Shown here piece by piece: positions 1-8,246 of a DNA stretch of 64,000 nucleotides. Under the pieces are notes generated by a model. The model was not told the DNA's origin. It was given only the letters and a program-made list of their open reading frames with translations, and searched no databases. The stretch comes from GM7GCV1 sp965222065 (GTDB taxonomy: Bacteria; Pseudomonadota; Gammaproteobacteria; Pseudomonadales; GM7GCV1), in assembly GCA_965222065.1 (NCBI GenBank), contig OZ244933.1, positions 806,001 to 870,000 of the forward strand, written 5' to 3'. The position numbers were made by a program, and so were the translations under genes. Positions within the stretch are counted from its first letter, which is position 1. Each line of letters begins with the position of its first letter.

Positions 1-289
1 ACTGACCGAGGTCTGGCTGGGTGGTGTAAAGCTGGCCTTCTTCTCTCAGCACGGGACCAAGAATTTTGGTGTACCAACCACCGAACGGCATGATCTCAAT
101 CACCCGCATATCTTCTTCCAGTCCAAAAAAGGTCAATACCTGGTCCGGTTTTCTGTAGATATCCCTGGCCTTGTCCCCGGCCGGGCGAATATCGCTACTC
201 ATGGCTTCACGAATCTTGTCCCCTGCAGGCTGGGCAACAAGGGAAAAGCTTAAGACAGACATAGTCAAAGCAATGACAAATTGGCGCAT
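1..289 (-). CDS. Predicted exported SAM-dependent methyltransferase, C-terminus beyond window
   Basis: An open frame begins at the ATG at 289-287 and runs off the left edge, so only about the first 96 residues are visible. The N-terminus has a hydrophobic stretch ending in LVAQ, consistent with a signal peptide. A segment reading RVIEIMPFGGWYTKIL lies near residue 65; it resembles motif I of the periplasmic class I methyltransferase-like family (COG4798-type), where the usual glycine-rich loop is modified. Substrate is unknown for this family. It is transcribed away from the YHS gene across a 155-bp gap. Only the N-terminus can be judged, so the family call is moderate. Confidence 0.6.
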   Translation of the reverse strand, partial: MRQFVIALTMSVLSFSLVAQPAGDKIREAMSSDIRPAGDKARDIYRKPDQVLTFFGLEEDMRVIEIMPFGGWYTKILGPVLREEGQLYTTQPDLGQ

Positions 290-444
290 GATGGTTTTCC
301 CCATGAATGATTTGTGGTCCGGAGATTAACAACTGCCTTTCCACTTTTACAATGAAAAGCGGGTAATCCAGAATCTGTACGAACTTTGAACCCACACCGA
401 AGTCATAAGGACACCCGCCTGTTGATCTGACCTGTGAGTTCCCC

Positions 445-894
445 ATGAATATAAAAAAAGCTGTTCTCACCCTGATTCTTTTTTTGGTTTCTCAGCATGT
501 GATTGCCGCCGATCCCATCAACACCACCTGGATAGGCAACCTGGCCGTAGAAGGTTACGACACCGTGGCTTATTTCACCGAGGGGAAAGCAGTTGAAGGC
601 GACAGGGAATATCAAACCGAGTGGATGGGCGCCAACTGGCGCTTTGCTTCTGAAGAGCATCTGGCGCTGTTTCTTGAAAATCCGGAAAAATATGCCCCCC
701 AGTATGGCGGGTATTGTGCCTATGCTGTATCAAATGACGATTTGGCGGGGATTGATCCCGAACAGTTCCATATTCACGAAGGCAAGCTGTACCTGAATTA
801 CAACGCCAGAATCCAGCAGGAATGGCTGCCGGATAAAATTGAACGAATCGAGGCGGCCGATAAAAACTTTCCGGAGCTCGTCGACTCAAAATAG
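445..894 (+). CDS. Exported YHS domain protein
   Basis: 149 residues with a cleavable-looking signal peptide (residues 1-21, ending VIAA). The rest is one YHS domain: EGYDTVAYF at 36-44, a WRFAS segment near 65-69, and GGYCAYA with a single cysteine at residue 91. YHS domains are short metal-associated modules found in copper and heavy-metal proteins and in stand-alone periplasmic proteins of unknown role. No metal-transport gene lies next to it, so a metal role is only inference. It converges with fadD; the inverted repeat at 908-997 separates them. Confidence 0.8.
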   Translation: MNIKKAVLTLILFLVSQHVIAADPINTTWIGNLAVEGYDTVAYFTEGKAVEGDREYQTEWMGANWRFASEEHLALFLENPEKYAPQYGGYCAYAVSNDDLAGIDPEQFHIHEGKLYLNYNARIQQEWLPDKIERIEAADKNFPELVDSK

Positions 895-907
895 TGTTAG
901 AACTGAG

Positions 908-997
908 TAATTCGGTGTCAGACCTGTAATTATTTTAAAGTTGTAGATAAGTATAAAACTAGACACGTTAAATAATTACAGGTCTGACACCGAATTA
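908..997. repeat. 28-bp inverted repeat, REP/RAYT-type palindrome
   Basis: Two perfect 28-base arms (908-935 and 970-997) flank a 34-base AT-rich spacer. The arms contain GGTGTCAGACC and start or end with AATTCG. Short palindromes with this kind of GTCAGA core are typical of REP-like elements moved by IS200-like (RAYT) transposases; no transposase is encoded here. The element sits between the 3' ends of two convergent genes and its hairpin could also stop transcription from both sides. A related shorter hairpin with the same AATTCGG..GTCAGA core lies at 46024-46060. Confidence 0.75.
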
Positions 998-1001
998 TTA
1001 T

Positions 1002-2690
1002 CTAGCCCGGATATTGCTCGCGTAATTCTCGCCGTAATATTTTGCCCACATTGGATTTGGGCATTTCGTCGACGAAGGTCACTGTCTTCGGCACTTTGTA
1101 GCCGGTCAGTTGCTCCCGGCAATACTTGCGAATTTCATCGGCGGAAATCTCGTTTTCATCGGCGACCACAAACAGCCGAACATACTCACCTTCATCCTCA
1201 TCGTTACCGGCGATCACGGCGCATTCTTGTATTTTGGGGTGGGCAATGACGACATCTTCAATCTCATTGGGGTACACGTTAAACCCCGAGACGACAATCA
1301 TGTCCTTAGTTCGGTCAACAATACTCAGATAGCCGTTGTCGTTAATCCGGGCGATATCACCGGTATTCATGTACCCGTCCTCATCCAGGAGCTCATCCAT
1401 GTCGTCCGGTTTGTCCCAAAAGCCGGCCATCATGGTTGGCCCCTTGAACCAGAGTTCACCTTCTTCGCCCACACCAAGCTCTTTACCATCATGATCCTTG
1501 ATCTTGATCAACGTGCTGGAAAAGATACATCCCACAGTCCCCAGCTCGGGGGCTTCCGGCGAATTAACCGCCATAATTCCCGTCGATTCTGTCAGTCCGT
1601 AGCCTTCGCATATTTTTGCGCCGGTTAATGCTTCCCAGCGATCGGCAATAGACTTTGACAGTGCCATACCGCCGGACAGGGTAAGTTTTACCCGGGAAAA
1701 ATCCATATCCTGGAAATCCTTGTTGTTCATCAGGCCATTAAACAGGGTATTCAAGCCTGTCATGCCGTCGAAAGGTGTGTTTTTAAGCGTTTTGGCAAAC
1801 TTCTTGATATCACGTGGGTTGGGAATCAGGACGTTTTCGTGACCGTTATACAGTGCGTGATTGAAAGACACGCTGAACGCATAGATGTGATACAGCGGCA
1901 GAGGGGTCACCATCCGCATTTCGCCTTTGGTCCACTCCGCTTTCTCATAAATACAGGCCACCTGATACATACAGGACATGAGGTTTTTGTGCGTCAGCAT
2001 CACGCCTTTGGAGATGCCGGTAGTTCCACCGGTGTATTGAAGAACCGCTACATCTTCTTCTTTGGGTTGAACCGGAGACAGGGATTTTTTCGCGCCCTGT
2101 GCCAGCACATCCAGAAAGGACATCGAATGAGCAAAGGCAACCCGGGGCACCTGCTTCAGCACATACTTAAGTGCGAAATTGGTGATCTGGCGGCGCGGTG
2201 ACGGCAGCAGATCTCCCACTTCTGTCAGTATGACCATCTGCACAGGCGTCTGGTCAATAATTTCCTCCAGCTCCTTGCTGATATTGGTCAGGCTGATGAC
2301 GACCTTGGCCCCGGAGTCATTCAGCTGATGCTTGAGCTCCCTGTCTGTATAGAGCGGGTTGGTATTCACCAGAATGAAACCGGCCTTGATGATACCCATG
2401 GCCGCGACAGGCCATTGCAACAGGTTGGGGATTTGCAGGGATACTCGGTCGCCGGGCTCCATAAATTCGAGCGACTGCAAATAGGCGGCAAACTGATCGC
2501 TCAGTCTGTCGAGTTCAATAAAGCTGAGCGTATGCCCCAGACAATGGTACGCAGGGCGGTCAGCGTATTCGTTACGGGCATGTTCAAACAGGGCGAGGTA
2601 ATCCCGAATCTGGTAGTCACCTAACTCCTGAGGAATGCCCAGCCGTTCACGTGCTCGTGCAACAGCCTGGTTGGTTTCGGATAGCTGCAT
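1002..2690 (-). CDS. fadD: Long-chain fatty acid--CoA ligase
   Basis: Adenylate-forming enzyme that activates fatty acids to acyl-CoA by way of an acyl-AMP, feeding beta-oxidation or membrane lipid synthesis. Visible motifs: the phosphate-binding loop YTGGTTGISKG near residue 220, GYGLTESTG near 362, the NTGD segment near 443, GFNVYPNEIE near 470, and the C-terminal catalytic lysine in NVGKILRREL near 548. The length (562 residues from this start) fits FadD. A GTG at 2705 would add five residues, but an AGGGGGG run at 2699-2693 looks like the ribosome binding site for the ATG at 2690, though its spacing is short. It faces the YHS gene. Confidence 0.88.
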   Translation of the reverse strand: MQLSETNQAVARARERLGIPQELGDYQIRDYLALFEHARNEYADRPAYHCLGHTLSFIELDRLSDQFAAYLQSLEFMEPGDRVSLQIPNLLQWPVAAMGIIKAGFILVNTNPLYTDRELKHQLNDSGAKVVISLTNISKELEEIIDQTPVQMVILTEVGDLLPSPRRQITNFALKYVLKQVPRVAFAHSMSFLDVLAQGAKKSLSPVQPKEEDVAVLQYTGGTTGISKGVMLTHKNLMSCMYQVACIYEKAEWTKGEMRMVTPLPLYHIYAFSVSFNHALYNGHENVLIPNPRDIKKFAKTLKNTPFDGMTGLNTLFNGLMNNKDFQDMDFSRVKLTLSGGMALSKSIADRWEALTGAKICEGYGLTESTGIMAVNSPEAPELGTVGCIFSSTLIKIKDHDGKELGVGEEGELWFKGPTMMAGFWDKPDDMDELLDEDGYMNTGDIARINDNGYLSIVDRTKDMIVVSGFNVYPNEIEDVVIAHPKIQECAVIAGNDEDEGEYVRLFVVADENEISADEIRKYCREQLTGYKVPKTVTFVDEMPKSNVGKILRRELREQYPG

Positions 2691-2739
2691 ATCCCCCCTG
2701 TACACTTTTTTCTTTTTTGTTGGCAGGTAATACTACTAT

Positions 2740-3087
2740 TCAGGACTTTTTTCGGGAATGCACAAAAAACAAAATTAGGAAGAATATTGAATAAAGCAAT
2801 ATCGCCAAAAAACTGACCAGTCCCAGATTGAGCGCTGCATTAAATGCGCCCTTTTCAAAGCCCTGCAGATAATCAAAGAGCGCAACCACTATTGCCGGTG
2901 CAATCAAATCGGGAACGGAACTCAGATGCGCCGGCGTCGCCATGACAACTACATAGAGTACGCGTATCAACCCGCCAAAATAACGGGCCTTGCCTTTCCA
3001 GCGAGTAAACCCCCAGAGTAGCCAGAATGCCACGACGGCACTCAAGCCATAAACGGCCCAAAGCACTATATAAAGTTGCTGATACAA
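2740..3087 (-). CDS. Small integral membrane protein of unknown function
   Basis: 115 residues, not recognised. Hydrophobic segments around residues 8-27, 40-53, 61-76 and 84-108 suggest three or four membrane helices; a basic tail (HSRKKS) should lie in the cytoplasm. There are few charged residues and no catalytic motif. It lies between fadD and ycgN on the same strand, 34 bp upstream of the fadD GTG codon and 58 bp after ycgN, so co-transcription with either is possible. Confidence 0.6.
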   Translation of the reverse strand: MYQQLYIVLWAVYGLSAVVAFWLLWGFTRWKGKARYFGGLIRVLYVVVMATPAHLSSVPDLIAPAIVVALFDYLQGFEKGAFNAALNLGLVSFLAILLYSIFFLILFFVHSRKKS

Positions 3088-3145
3088 GCTGCCAAACCTC
3101 TCGCTTTAGATTACTGTTTCCGTCCTGGTCAAAGCGTCAACCTCA

Positions 3146-3580
3146 CTAGTCGTGCCACTGAATAATAAACTCTTCCAATTCATCTTCATCTACCTGTTCT
3201 TCAGAGATTACCCTGCCATACACTGAATTACCCGATTTCCGGGTTGAGCCAGAGTCTCCGGTAACCAGGGGATGCCACTCCGGCAAGGGTACCCCGTCCC
3301 GAATCAGCCGGTATGCACAGGTGTCTGGCATCCAGTCAATCTCATCAATATTATCCGGCCCCAATTTTAAACAGGTCGGGACCAGGCTGGTTCGCTCCTT
3401 ATAAACAGTGCAAGAGCAATGCTCTGTATCCATGTATTTGCAAACGACTGATGTGGTCGCCCGCACACCTACATCATCTTGCAACTGAATACGGCAACAC
3501 TTCCCACATCCATCACACAAACTCTCCCATTCCTGCCGGCTCATTTCCCCAAGGGTTTTTTGTTCCCACCAGCGTTCCAC
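3146..3580 (-). CDS. ycgN: YcgN family cysteine-cluster protein
   Basis: 144 residues of the UPF0260/YcgN family, related to YkgJ-type proteins with a predicted metal-binding cysteine cluster. Near the N-terminus CDGCGKCC places cysteines at 22, 25, 28 and 29. Further cysteines follow in VVCKYMDTEHCSCTVY, VPTC and DTCAY. The WWEQKTLGEMS start is characteristic. Function is unknown; a zinc or iron-sulfur ligand set is inferred from the cysteine pattern. It is two bases downstream of ycgL and belongs to the rnd-ycgL-ycgN unit seen in other gammaproteobacteria. Confidence 0.88.
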   Translation of the reverse strand: MERWWEQKTLGEMSRQEWESLCDGCGKCCRIQLQDDVGVRATTSVVCKYMDTEHCSCTVYKERTSLVPTCLKLGPDNIDEIDWMPDTCAYRLIRDGVPLPEWHPLVTGDSGSTRKSGNSVYGRVISEEQVDEDELEEFIIQWHD

Positions 3581-3582
3581 CG

Positions 3583-3879
3583 TTACCTCTGAAGCTTCTC
3601 ATTTTTAGCGGAGATGGCCGCCAAATGAGCATCTTTAGGTGGTGGCATTTGTAAAAAGAACCCCTGGTCATGAATCGCCTGCAACACTTTGGCCGCATCG
3701 ACACGGGCCATTTTCCTGCCCGGGGAAAGTTTAAATGTGGTCACCAGCTCCGGGTTGGGGAATTTTTGCAGCAAGGACTCCGGAACACGCTCCAGGCCTA
3801 CCTTTTTGTCCACAAACAAATAGGTTTCTTCACGGCTGGACGTTCTGTACGCATCGCAAAGTATCACTTCTTCATTCAT
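3583..3879 (-). CDS. ycgL: YcgL domain protein
   Basis: 98 residues matching the small gammaproteobacterial YcgL family: CDAYRTSSREETYLFV at the N-terminus and GFFLQMPPPKD near the C-terminus. The biochemical role is not established; the usual association with RNase D suggests RNA metabolism. The start overlaps the end of rnd by four bases, which implies translational coupling. Confidence 0.88.
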   Translation of the reverse strand: MNEEVILCDAYRTSSREETYLFVDKKVGLERVPESLLQKFPNPELVTTFKLSPGRKMARVDAAKVLQAIHDQGFFLQMPPPKDAHLAAISAKNEKLQR

Positions 3880-4994
3880 GTCGATGACTCACATATTTTT
3901 TCCAGTTCCGCACCAACCAGTTCACTTCGCCAGCCTTGCAAAAGAGGCGATGTTAACCCAGTCCTCCCCGCTTTGTATTGTATAAGCTCGGTCAGGTCGC
4001 TCTTGTTGGCAATAAAGCGGGCCGAAAGGGAAAACTCTTCAGACTTGTCATTAACGATCTTCTGAAGTCGTTTTAGCAATGGGCGCTGATTCGGATCAAG
4101 CTCGGGCACAGGCTGGTTGGGCGGCACTGGCAGCGACTCATTGTTGGTTATATCCAAAATGGCTGCGCTGTTACGTTTCAGGGTCACCTGGCTGATGCCC
4201 CTGATACTGGAAAGCTGCTCGATGGTTTGTGGTCTGGTCGATGCAATCTCCAACAGTTCGGGATCTTTCATAATCCAGCCCCTGGGCTTATCCAGCCTTC
4301 GGCAAAGGTTTTCACGCCATTCAGCCAGTGCAAACACAGTGGGCCAGCAATCCGGACTCATTCGACCCAGACCCTTGATACGCAGCCACTGCTGCTCCGG
4401 GCCTGGCTCAGACAAATATTTATCTCGCATGGCATCGCACTCTTGCTGAACCCACGCGAGACGCCCACAGGCGTTCAGTTCGGCCTCAAGCCCCTTGTAA
4501 ATATCCAGCAACCAGCGCACATCTTCTCGCGCATAGGTCTTCTGTGCCGGACTAAGTGGCCTTTGTAGCCAATCAGACCGGGTCTGGGACTTGTCCAGTT
4601 CAATGCCTCGCATCGACTGAACCATATTTGCATAGCCCAATGCATCGCCCTTGCCCAGAAACGCACAGGCGATCTGGGTATCAATCAGATGCGCCGGCTG
4701 CACACCAAAGTATCGTCGAAACACTTCCAGGTCTTCACTACAGGAATGCATGATGATTGATACTCTGGACTGCAATAAGGCAGCAAAGCTGCTCCAGTCC
4801 TGAATGCCGAGCGGGTCAATCAATACCAGTTCTTCTTCCGAAGCAATTTGCATAAGCGCCAGGATCGGGTAGTAGGTATTACTGCGCTCAAATTCAGTAT
4901 CCAACGCCAGACAGTCGGATTCTTTTAATCGTTCACAAAGCTGTTCCAACTCTGCCTGGCTAGTAACATCAATTTCTTTAAGGTGTGAATTCAA
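3876..4994 (-). CDS. rnd: Ribonuclease D
   Basis: 3'-5' exoribonuclease that trims tRNA and other structured RNA 3' ends. The DEDDy residues are visible: D32 and E34 in ALDTEFER, D88 in HSCSEDLEVF, and Y154/D158 in YAREDVR. Two HRDC-like helical regions follow, about 210-290 and 300-370. Length 372 residues is normal. The frame opens with TTG (4994-4992); no ATG or GTG occurs before the conserved exonuclease core, so TTG is the likely start despite a weak ribosome binding site. First gene of rnd-ycgL-ycgN. Confidence 0.92.
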   Translation of the reverse strand: MNSHLKEIDVTSQAELEQLCERLKESDCLALDTEFERSNTYYPILALMQIASEEELVLIDPLGIQDWSSFAALLQSRVSIIMHSCSEDLEVFRRYFGVQPAHLIDTQIACAFLGKGDALGYANMVQSMRGIELDKSQTRSDWLQRPLSPAQKTYAREDVRWLLDIYKGLEAELNACGRLAWVQQECDAMRDKYLSEPGPEQQWLRIKGLGRMSPDCWPTVFALAEWRENLCRRLDKPRGWIMKDPELLEIASTRPQTIEQLSSIRGISQVTLKRNSAAILDITNNESLPVPPNQPVPELDPNQRPLLKRLQKIVNDKSEEFSLSARFIANKSDLTELIQYKAGRTGLTSPLLQGWRSELVGAELEKICESST

Positions 4995-5037
4995 AAGACC
5001 GGATACTCAGGGTAAAAATTGTCGACGTCTGCAGCGA

Positions 5038-5649
5038 TCAGCTGTAGACCTTTCGTCCGGCAAATGCCTGACTCAGGGTATTGCCATCTACGTATTCCAG
5101 CTCACCACCTGTCGGGACCCCCTGGGCAATCCGGGTAAGCTGTATTGGGTGATCGAGATCCAGGCGACGAAGCTGTTCGGAAATGTAATGAGCTGTGGCT
5201 TCGCCCTCCACCGTCAAATTGGTGGCCAGGATAACTTCCTGCACCCCTTCTGCAGACACCATTTTTAGCAGTTGGTCGATCCCGATATCCTCCGGACCAA
5301 TGCCATCCAGGGGAGAGAGCTTGCCATAAAGAACAAAATATTTGCCGCGAAAACTGCCCGCTGTCTCGACAGCCATCACATCCATCGGCGTTTCCACGAT
5401 GCAGAGTAATGTCTGATCGCGCCGGGCATCCTCGCAAATACTGCAGACAGGGCTTTCCGTGAGGTTGCGACACTGGGAACAGCGGCCTATCTTTTCAAGT
5501 GCCGTCTCGATATCCCTGGCTAATTGTGCCGCCTTGTCGGGTGTTTTTTCCAGCAAGCTTAAAGCCATTCGCTGGGCCGTCTTACGGCCAACTCCCGGTA
5601 GCGTTTGCAGAGATTCAATCAGATTGGTGAGAAGCGGGCTAAAACTCAT
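5038..5649 (-). CDS. recR: Recombination mediator protein RecR
   Basis: Helps load RecA on SSB-coated gaps in the RecFOR pathway. Order of parts: helix-hairpin-helix region with LPGVGRKTAQR at residues 17-27, a C4 zinc finger with cysteines 57, 60, 69 and 72, then a Toprim domain about 80-175 including the glutamate in CIVETPMD, and a C-terminal segment with GVPTGGELEYVD. 203 residues is typical. It follows ybaB by 22 bases in the conserved dnaX-ybaB-recR operon. Confidence 0.96.
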   Translation of the reverse strand: MSFSPLLTNLIESLQTLPGVGRKTAQRMALSLLEKTPDKAAQLARDIETALEKIGRCSQCRNLTESPVCSICEDARRDQTLLCIVETPMDVMAVETAGSFRGKYFVLYGKLSPLDGIGPEDIGIDQLLKMVSAEGVQEVILATNLTVEGEATAHYISEQLRRLDLDHPIQLTRIAQGVPTGGELEYVDGNTLSQAFAGRKVYS

Positions 5650-5671
5650 GGTGCTGTGATAAAAAACCAGT

Positions 5672-5992
5672 CTAGAAAGGTAAATTAAATCCGGGCGGTA
5701 GCTGCATTCCCCCAGTCATGCTTTTCATTTTTTCCTGTGAAACCACCTCGACCTTGCGAACAGCATCATTTACCGCTGCAGCAATCAGGTCTTCCAGCAT
5801 TTCCATGTCTTCTTCACCCAGCGAAGGGTCGATAGCCACGCGCTTTACGTCGTGACGACCGGTCATGGTGACCTTGACCATTCCGGCCCCTGCCTCACCA
5901 ACCACTTCCATATTCTGGATTTCTTCCTGCATTTGCTGCATTTTTTTCTGCATTTCCTGTGCCTGTTTCATCAGGCCACCAAAGTCTTTCAT
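5672..5992 (-). CDS. ybaB: YbaB/EbfC family nucleoid-associated protein
   Basis: 106-residue DNA-binding protein that forms a tweezer-like dimer. The N-terminal KQAQEMQKKMQQMQEEI helix and the central GAGMVKVTMTGRHDVKRVAIDP strand region are diagnostic; the C-terminus MTGGMQLPPGFNLPF is also conserved. An AGAGG motif precedes the ATG. It lies between dnaX and recR, the order found across many bacteria. Confidence 0.95.
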   Translation of the reverse strand: MKDFGGLMKQAQEMQKKMQQMQEEIQNMEVVGEAGAGMVKVTMTGRHDVKRVAIDPSLGEEDMEMLEDLIAAAVNDAVRKVEVVSQEKMKSMTGGMQLPPGFNLPF

Positions 5993-6013
5993 AATGCCTC
6001 TCTATAACGCCAA

Positions 6014-7969
6014 TCAAGCGGTACGTGTTTTATCTGTTTGTGATCTGTGCAATCGAACGGAGCCCGGTACCAGCTCGGCCTGAAATTCATCGACCAGTTT
6101 CTGAACCACCGGACTGCTCATAATGCTCTGTTCCGCTTCAGCCAGCCTTTCCTGGTAACGTCGCTTTGCATAGTTTGACGGTGTTTCCATCGTCGAGTTT
6201 CCGGGCTTGATACTCACTGCAACCGGCGAGCTAAAATAGGTTGAAATCGCCTCGGCCAGTTTCTGCTTGTGATCATCATTGAACATTGCCTGGCCTTCTT
6301 CGGTGAGGACAAATTGCAGATTCTCCTCTTGCACCGATTCCAACACCAAATGAGCACACAGGCTTTTTAGCATGCCACCTATTTGCAAGTGACCAAATAA
6401 AGCTATCCAGTTTTCCGGGGCCAGCTCTGACAAAGTTTGCGGGCTAACCAGTTCGTCATCTTGTGGCTCCTCAACAACCGAGGTCGGGGGCTCTGTATTT
6501 TCCTCTTGCTGAGGCTTAGGCATTTCGGAAAGCTGGTCAGCCAGATCTTCGGCCAGAAGTTGTTCTGTTTCCAGCAAGAGATCTTCAACGTCTTCATCTT
6601 CCGATGCATCACTGGCTGCCTTTTTTCTGGAGATCGGCGATTCCCTGGAAGCCTGGTTTTGCGCGATTTCGGTAACAGGTTCTGAACGTGGTGCTTTCTC
6701 TAGTTCCGCCTTTGTTTCCTGTTCCGGCTCTGCTTTTGGGTCCCCCGCGTCTTTTGCATCTGTATCTTCAAAATGTACAGGCGCAATAACCGGAGGCGAT
6801 TCAGCCTCAATCGGCTCCGGTTCAGGCTTTTTTAGGCTGACAGGTTCCTCTTTCGATTCAACCGGTGACATTTGCTCACCGGGCTTTACCGGCTGAAAGG
6901 CCGCCAGGCGCAGCAGGAGCATTTCGAATCCCATGTGCAGATCAGGCGCAATGGCAATGTCTTTCTGTCCCATCAGCAGCATCTGGTAAATCAACTGGAC
7001 TTCTTCGGGACTGAATGCGCTGGCATAGGCTTCAACTTTTTCCTTGTCCAGACCTTCAAAACGGTTGGCGTCAGGCACTGATTGCTGAACTGCAACTGCG
7101 TGCATCAATACCAGGATATCCTGCACCAGCGCGAAATAATCCGGGGAAAACTCGGCCAGGGAGTCACTGACGGAAAGCAATGCCTCGGCATTTCCTGCGG
7201 CCAGCGCATCCACCAGCTCGTAAATTTTTCGCCGATCCACTGTCCCCAGCATGCCAACCACTTCGGCTTCGCTGAGTTTGCCGCCACCATGGGAGATCGC
7301 CTGATCGGTCAGGCTGAGAGCATCGCGCATACTGCCATTGGCGGCGCGTGCTATATGCCAGAGCGCCTCTGTTTCCGTCGGTACCTTTTCCTCGCCAAGT
7401 ATGTATTCCAGATGTTCTTCAATACGCGCAGTGGTCAGGTTTTTCAGGTTAAATTGCAGGCATCGGGAAAGTACGGTCACCGGCAGCTTCTGCGGATCCG
7501 TGGTTGCCAGCAAGAATTTTACGTGCTCGGGTGGCTCTTCCAGGGTTTTAAGCAACGCGTTAAAACTGTGCGTCGACAACATATGCACTTCGTCGATCAG
7601 GTAGATCTTGTAACGGCCGCGCGTTGGTCGATACTGTATGTTCTCCAGCAACTCCCGAGTATCTTCCACTTTGGTCCGGGACGCCGCATCCACTTCAATC
7701 AGGTCAACAAAACGGCCTTCATTGATTTCCTGGCAGGCACTGCATTCACCACAGGGGTTGGCGGTAATACCTTTCTCACAATTCAGGGCGCGGGCGAGAA
7801 TTCGGGCGATGGTGGTTTTGCCCACACCGCGAGTGCCAGTGAACAGGTACGCATGGTGTAAACGCTGGTTTTCCAGCGCATTCACCAGTGCCTTGAGTAC
7901 ATGCTCCTGGCCGGCGAGTTCGTCAAAGGTCCTGGGGCGCCATTTACGGGCCAACACCTGATAACTCAT
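6014..7969 (-). CDS. dnaX: DNA polymerase III tau subunit (gamma by frameshift)
   Basis: Clamp-loader ATPase of the replicative polymerase. AAA+ domain: Walker A GTRGVGKTT at residues 45-53, zinc-binding cysteines 64, 73, 76 and 79, Walker B LIDEVHML, and an SRC arginine finger near 168. The middle collar domain ends near residue 365. Then comes an acidic, proline-rich linker and a tau-specific C-terminal region; 651 residues matches full-length tau. A TATAAT box sits upstream at 8032-8027, and GGAG precedes the ATG. Codons 379-381 form an A AAA AAG slippery site discussed separately, predicting a 382-residue gamma product as in E. coli. Confidence 0.96.
   Translation of the reverse strand: MSYQVLARKWRPRTFDELAGQEHVLKALVNALENQRLHHAYLFTGTRGVGKTTIARILARALNCEKGITANPCGECSACQEINEGRFVDLIEVDAASRTKVEDTRELLENIQYRPTRGRYKIYLIDEVHMLSTHSFNALLKTLEEPPEHVKFLLATTDPQKLPVTVLSRCLQFNLKNLTTARIEEHLEYILGEEKVPTETEALWHIARAANGSMRDALSLTDQAISHGGGKLSEAEVVGMLGTVDRRKIYELVDALAAGNAEALLSVSDSLAEFSPDYFALVQDILVLMHAVAVQQSVPDANRFEGLDKEKVEAYASAFSPEEVQLIYQMLLMGQKDIAIAPDLHMGFEMLLLRLAAFQPVKPGEQMSPVESKEEPVSLKKPEPEPIEAESPPVIAPVHFEDTDAKDAGDPKAEPEQETKAELEKAPRSEPVTEIAQNQASRESPISRKKAASDASEDEDVEDLLLETEQLLAEDLADQLSEMPKPQQEENTEPPTSVVEEPQDDELVSPQTLSELAPENWIALFGHLQIGGMLKSLCAHLVLESVQEENLQFVLTEEGQAMFNDDHKQKLAEAISTYFSSPVAVSIKPGNSTMETPSNYAKRRYQERLAEAEQSIMSSPVVQKLVDEFQAELVPGSVRLHRSQTDKTRTA
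6788..6851 (-). promoter_or_regulatory. Programmed -1 frameshift signal in dnaX
   Basis: Reading the minus strand: AGAGGA (6851-6846) resembles an internal Shine-Dalgarno sequence; 12 bases later the heptamer A AAA AAG (6833-6827) lies in the tau frame as CTA AAA AAG. After a 4-base spacer, AACCGGAG (6822-6815) pairs exactly with CTCCGGTT (6795-6788), and inside it CGATT (6813-6809) pairs with AATCG (6801-6797) across one C-C mismatch, leaving a 7-base loop. A -1 slip would read GCC then TGA, ending gamma after one extra alanine. This is the same arrangement as the characterised E. coli dnaX signal. Confidence 0.88.
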
Positions 7970-8021
7970 ATATGTAAACTCCAGGAAGCTTAAAAACTTG
8001 CGTACATTAAAACGATAAAGC

Positions 8022-8037
8022 GAGGGATTATACCCTC
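8022..8037 (-). promoter_or_regulatory. Probable dnaX -10 box inside a small palindrome
   Basis: TATAAT on the minus strand (8032-8027) is flanked exactly by GAGGG and CCCTC, giving a 16-base palindrome. No convincing -35 hexamer is seen at 16-18 bases, so promoter strength or activator dependence is unclear. The palindrome could bind a regulator or simply be chance. Confidence 0.4.
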
Positions 8038-8045
8038 ATGAAGGT

Positions 8046-8074
8046 TTGCAAACACAGGGCGTGATACGCATAAT
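8046..8074 (+). promoter_or_regulatory. Sigma70-type promoter of the SRP RNA gene
   Basis: TTGCAA (8046-8051) and CATAAT (8069-8074) are 17 bases apart and would start transcription near 8081, a few bases before the first stem of the 4.5S RNA. It diverges from the dnaX -10 box about 15 bases away. Confidence 0.65.
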
Positions 8075-8087
8075 GCGTGCCCGCTGT

Positions 8088-8197
8088 GGTGGCCCCACTG
8101 GTCCTTCGCAATTTGACGCTGCCAACCCCGCCAGGCCCGGAAGGGAGCAACGGTAACAGTTGTCAGATGTGCCGGAGATTCGCTGGTGGGGTCGCCT
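8088..8197 (+). ncRNA. ffs: Small bacterial SRP RNA (4.5S RNA)
   Basis: RNA component of the signal recognition particle, partner of Ffh. The signature domain IV loop is present as CCCGGAAGGGAGCAA (8136-8150). The ends GGTGGCCCCAC (8088-8098) and GTGGGGTCGCC (8186-8196) form an 11-bp terminal stem with two G-U pairs. Length about 110 nt is right for the E. coli-type molecule. A T-rich stretch (TCTTTTT from 8201) follows and probably ends the transcript. It is divergent from dnaX, a neighbourhood also seen in pseudomonads. Exact processed ends are estimates. Confidence 0.93.
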
Positions 8198-8246
8198 CCA
8201 TCTTTTTGAAGACACCACCCTTTCTCCTATTTTTAGTGATTTGTAT

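Noticed and set aside
7082..7861. Long plus-strand frame (259 codons) opposite dnaX
   Set aside because: It lies wholly antisense to the conserved dnaX ATPase domain, has no family similarity or ribosome binding site, and is a shadow of codon bias.
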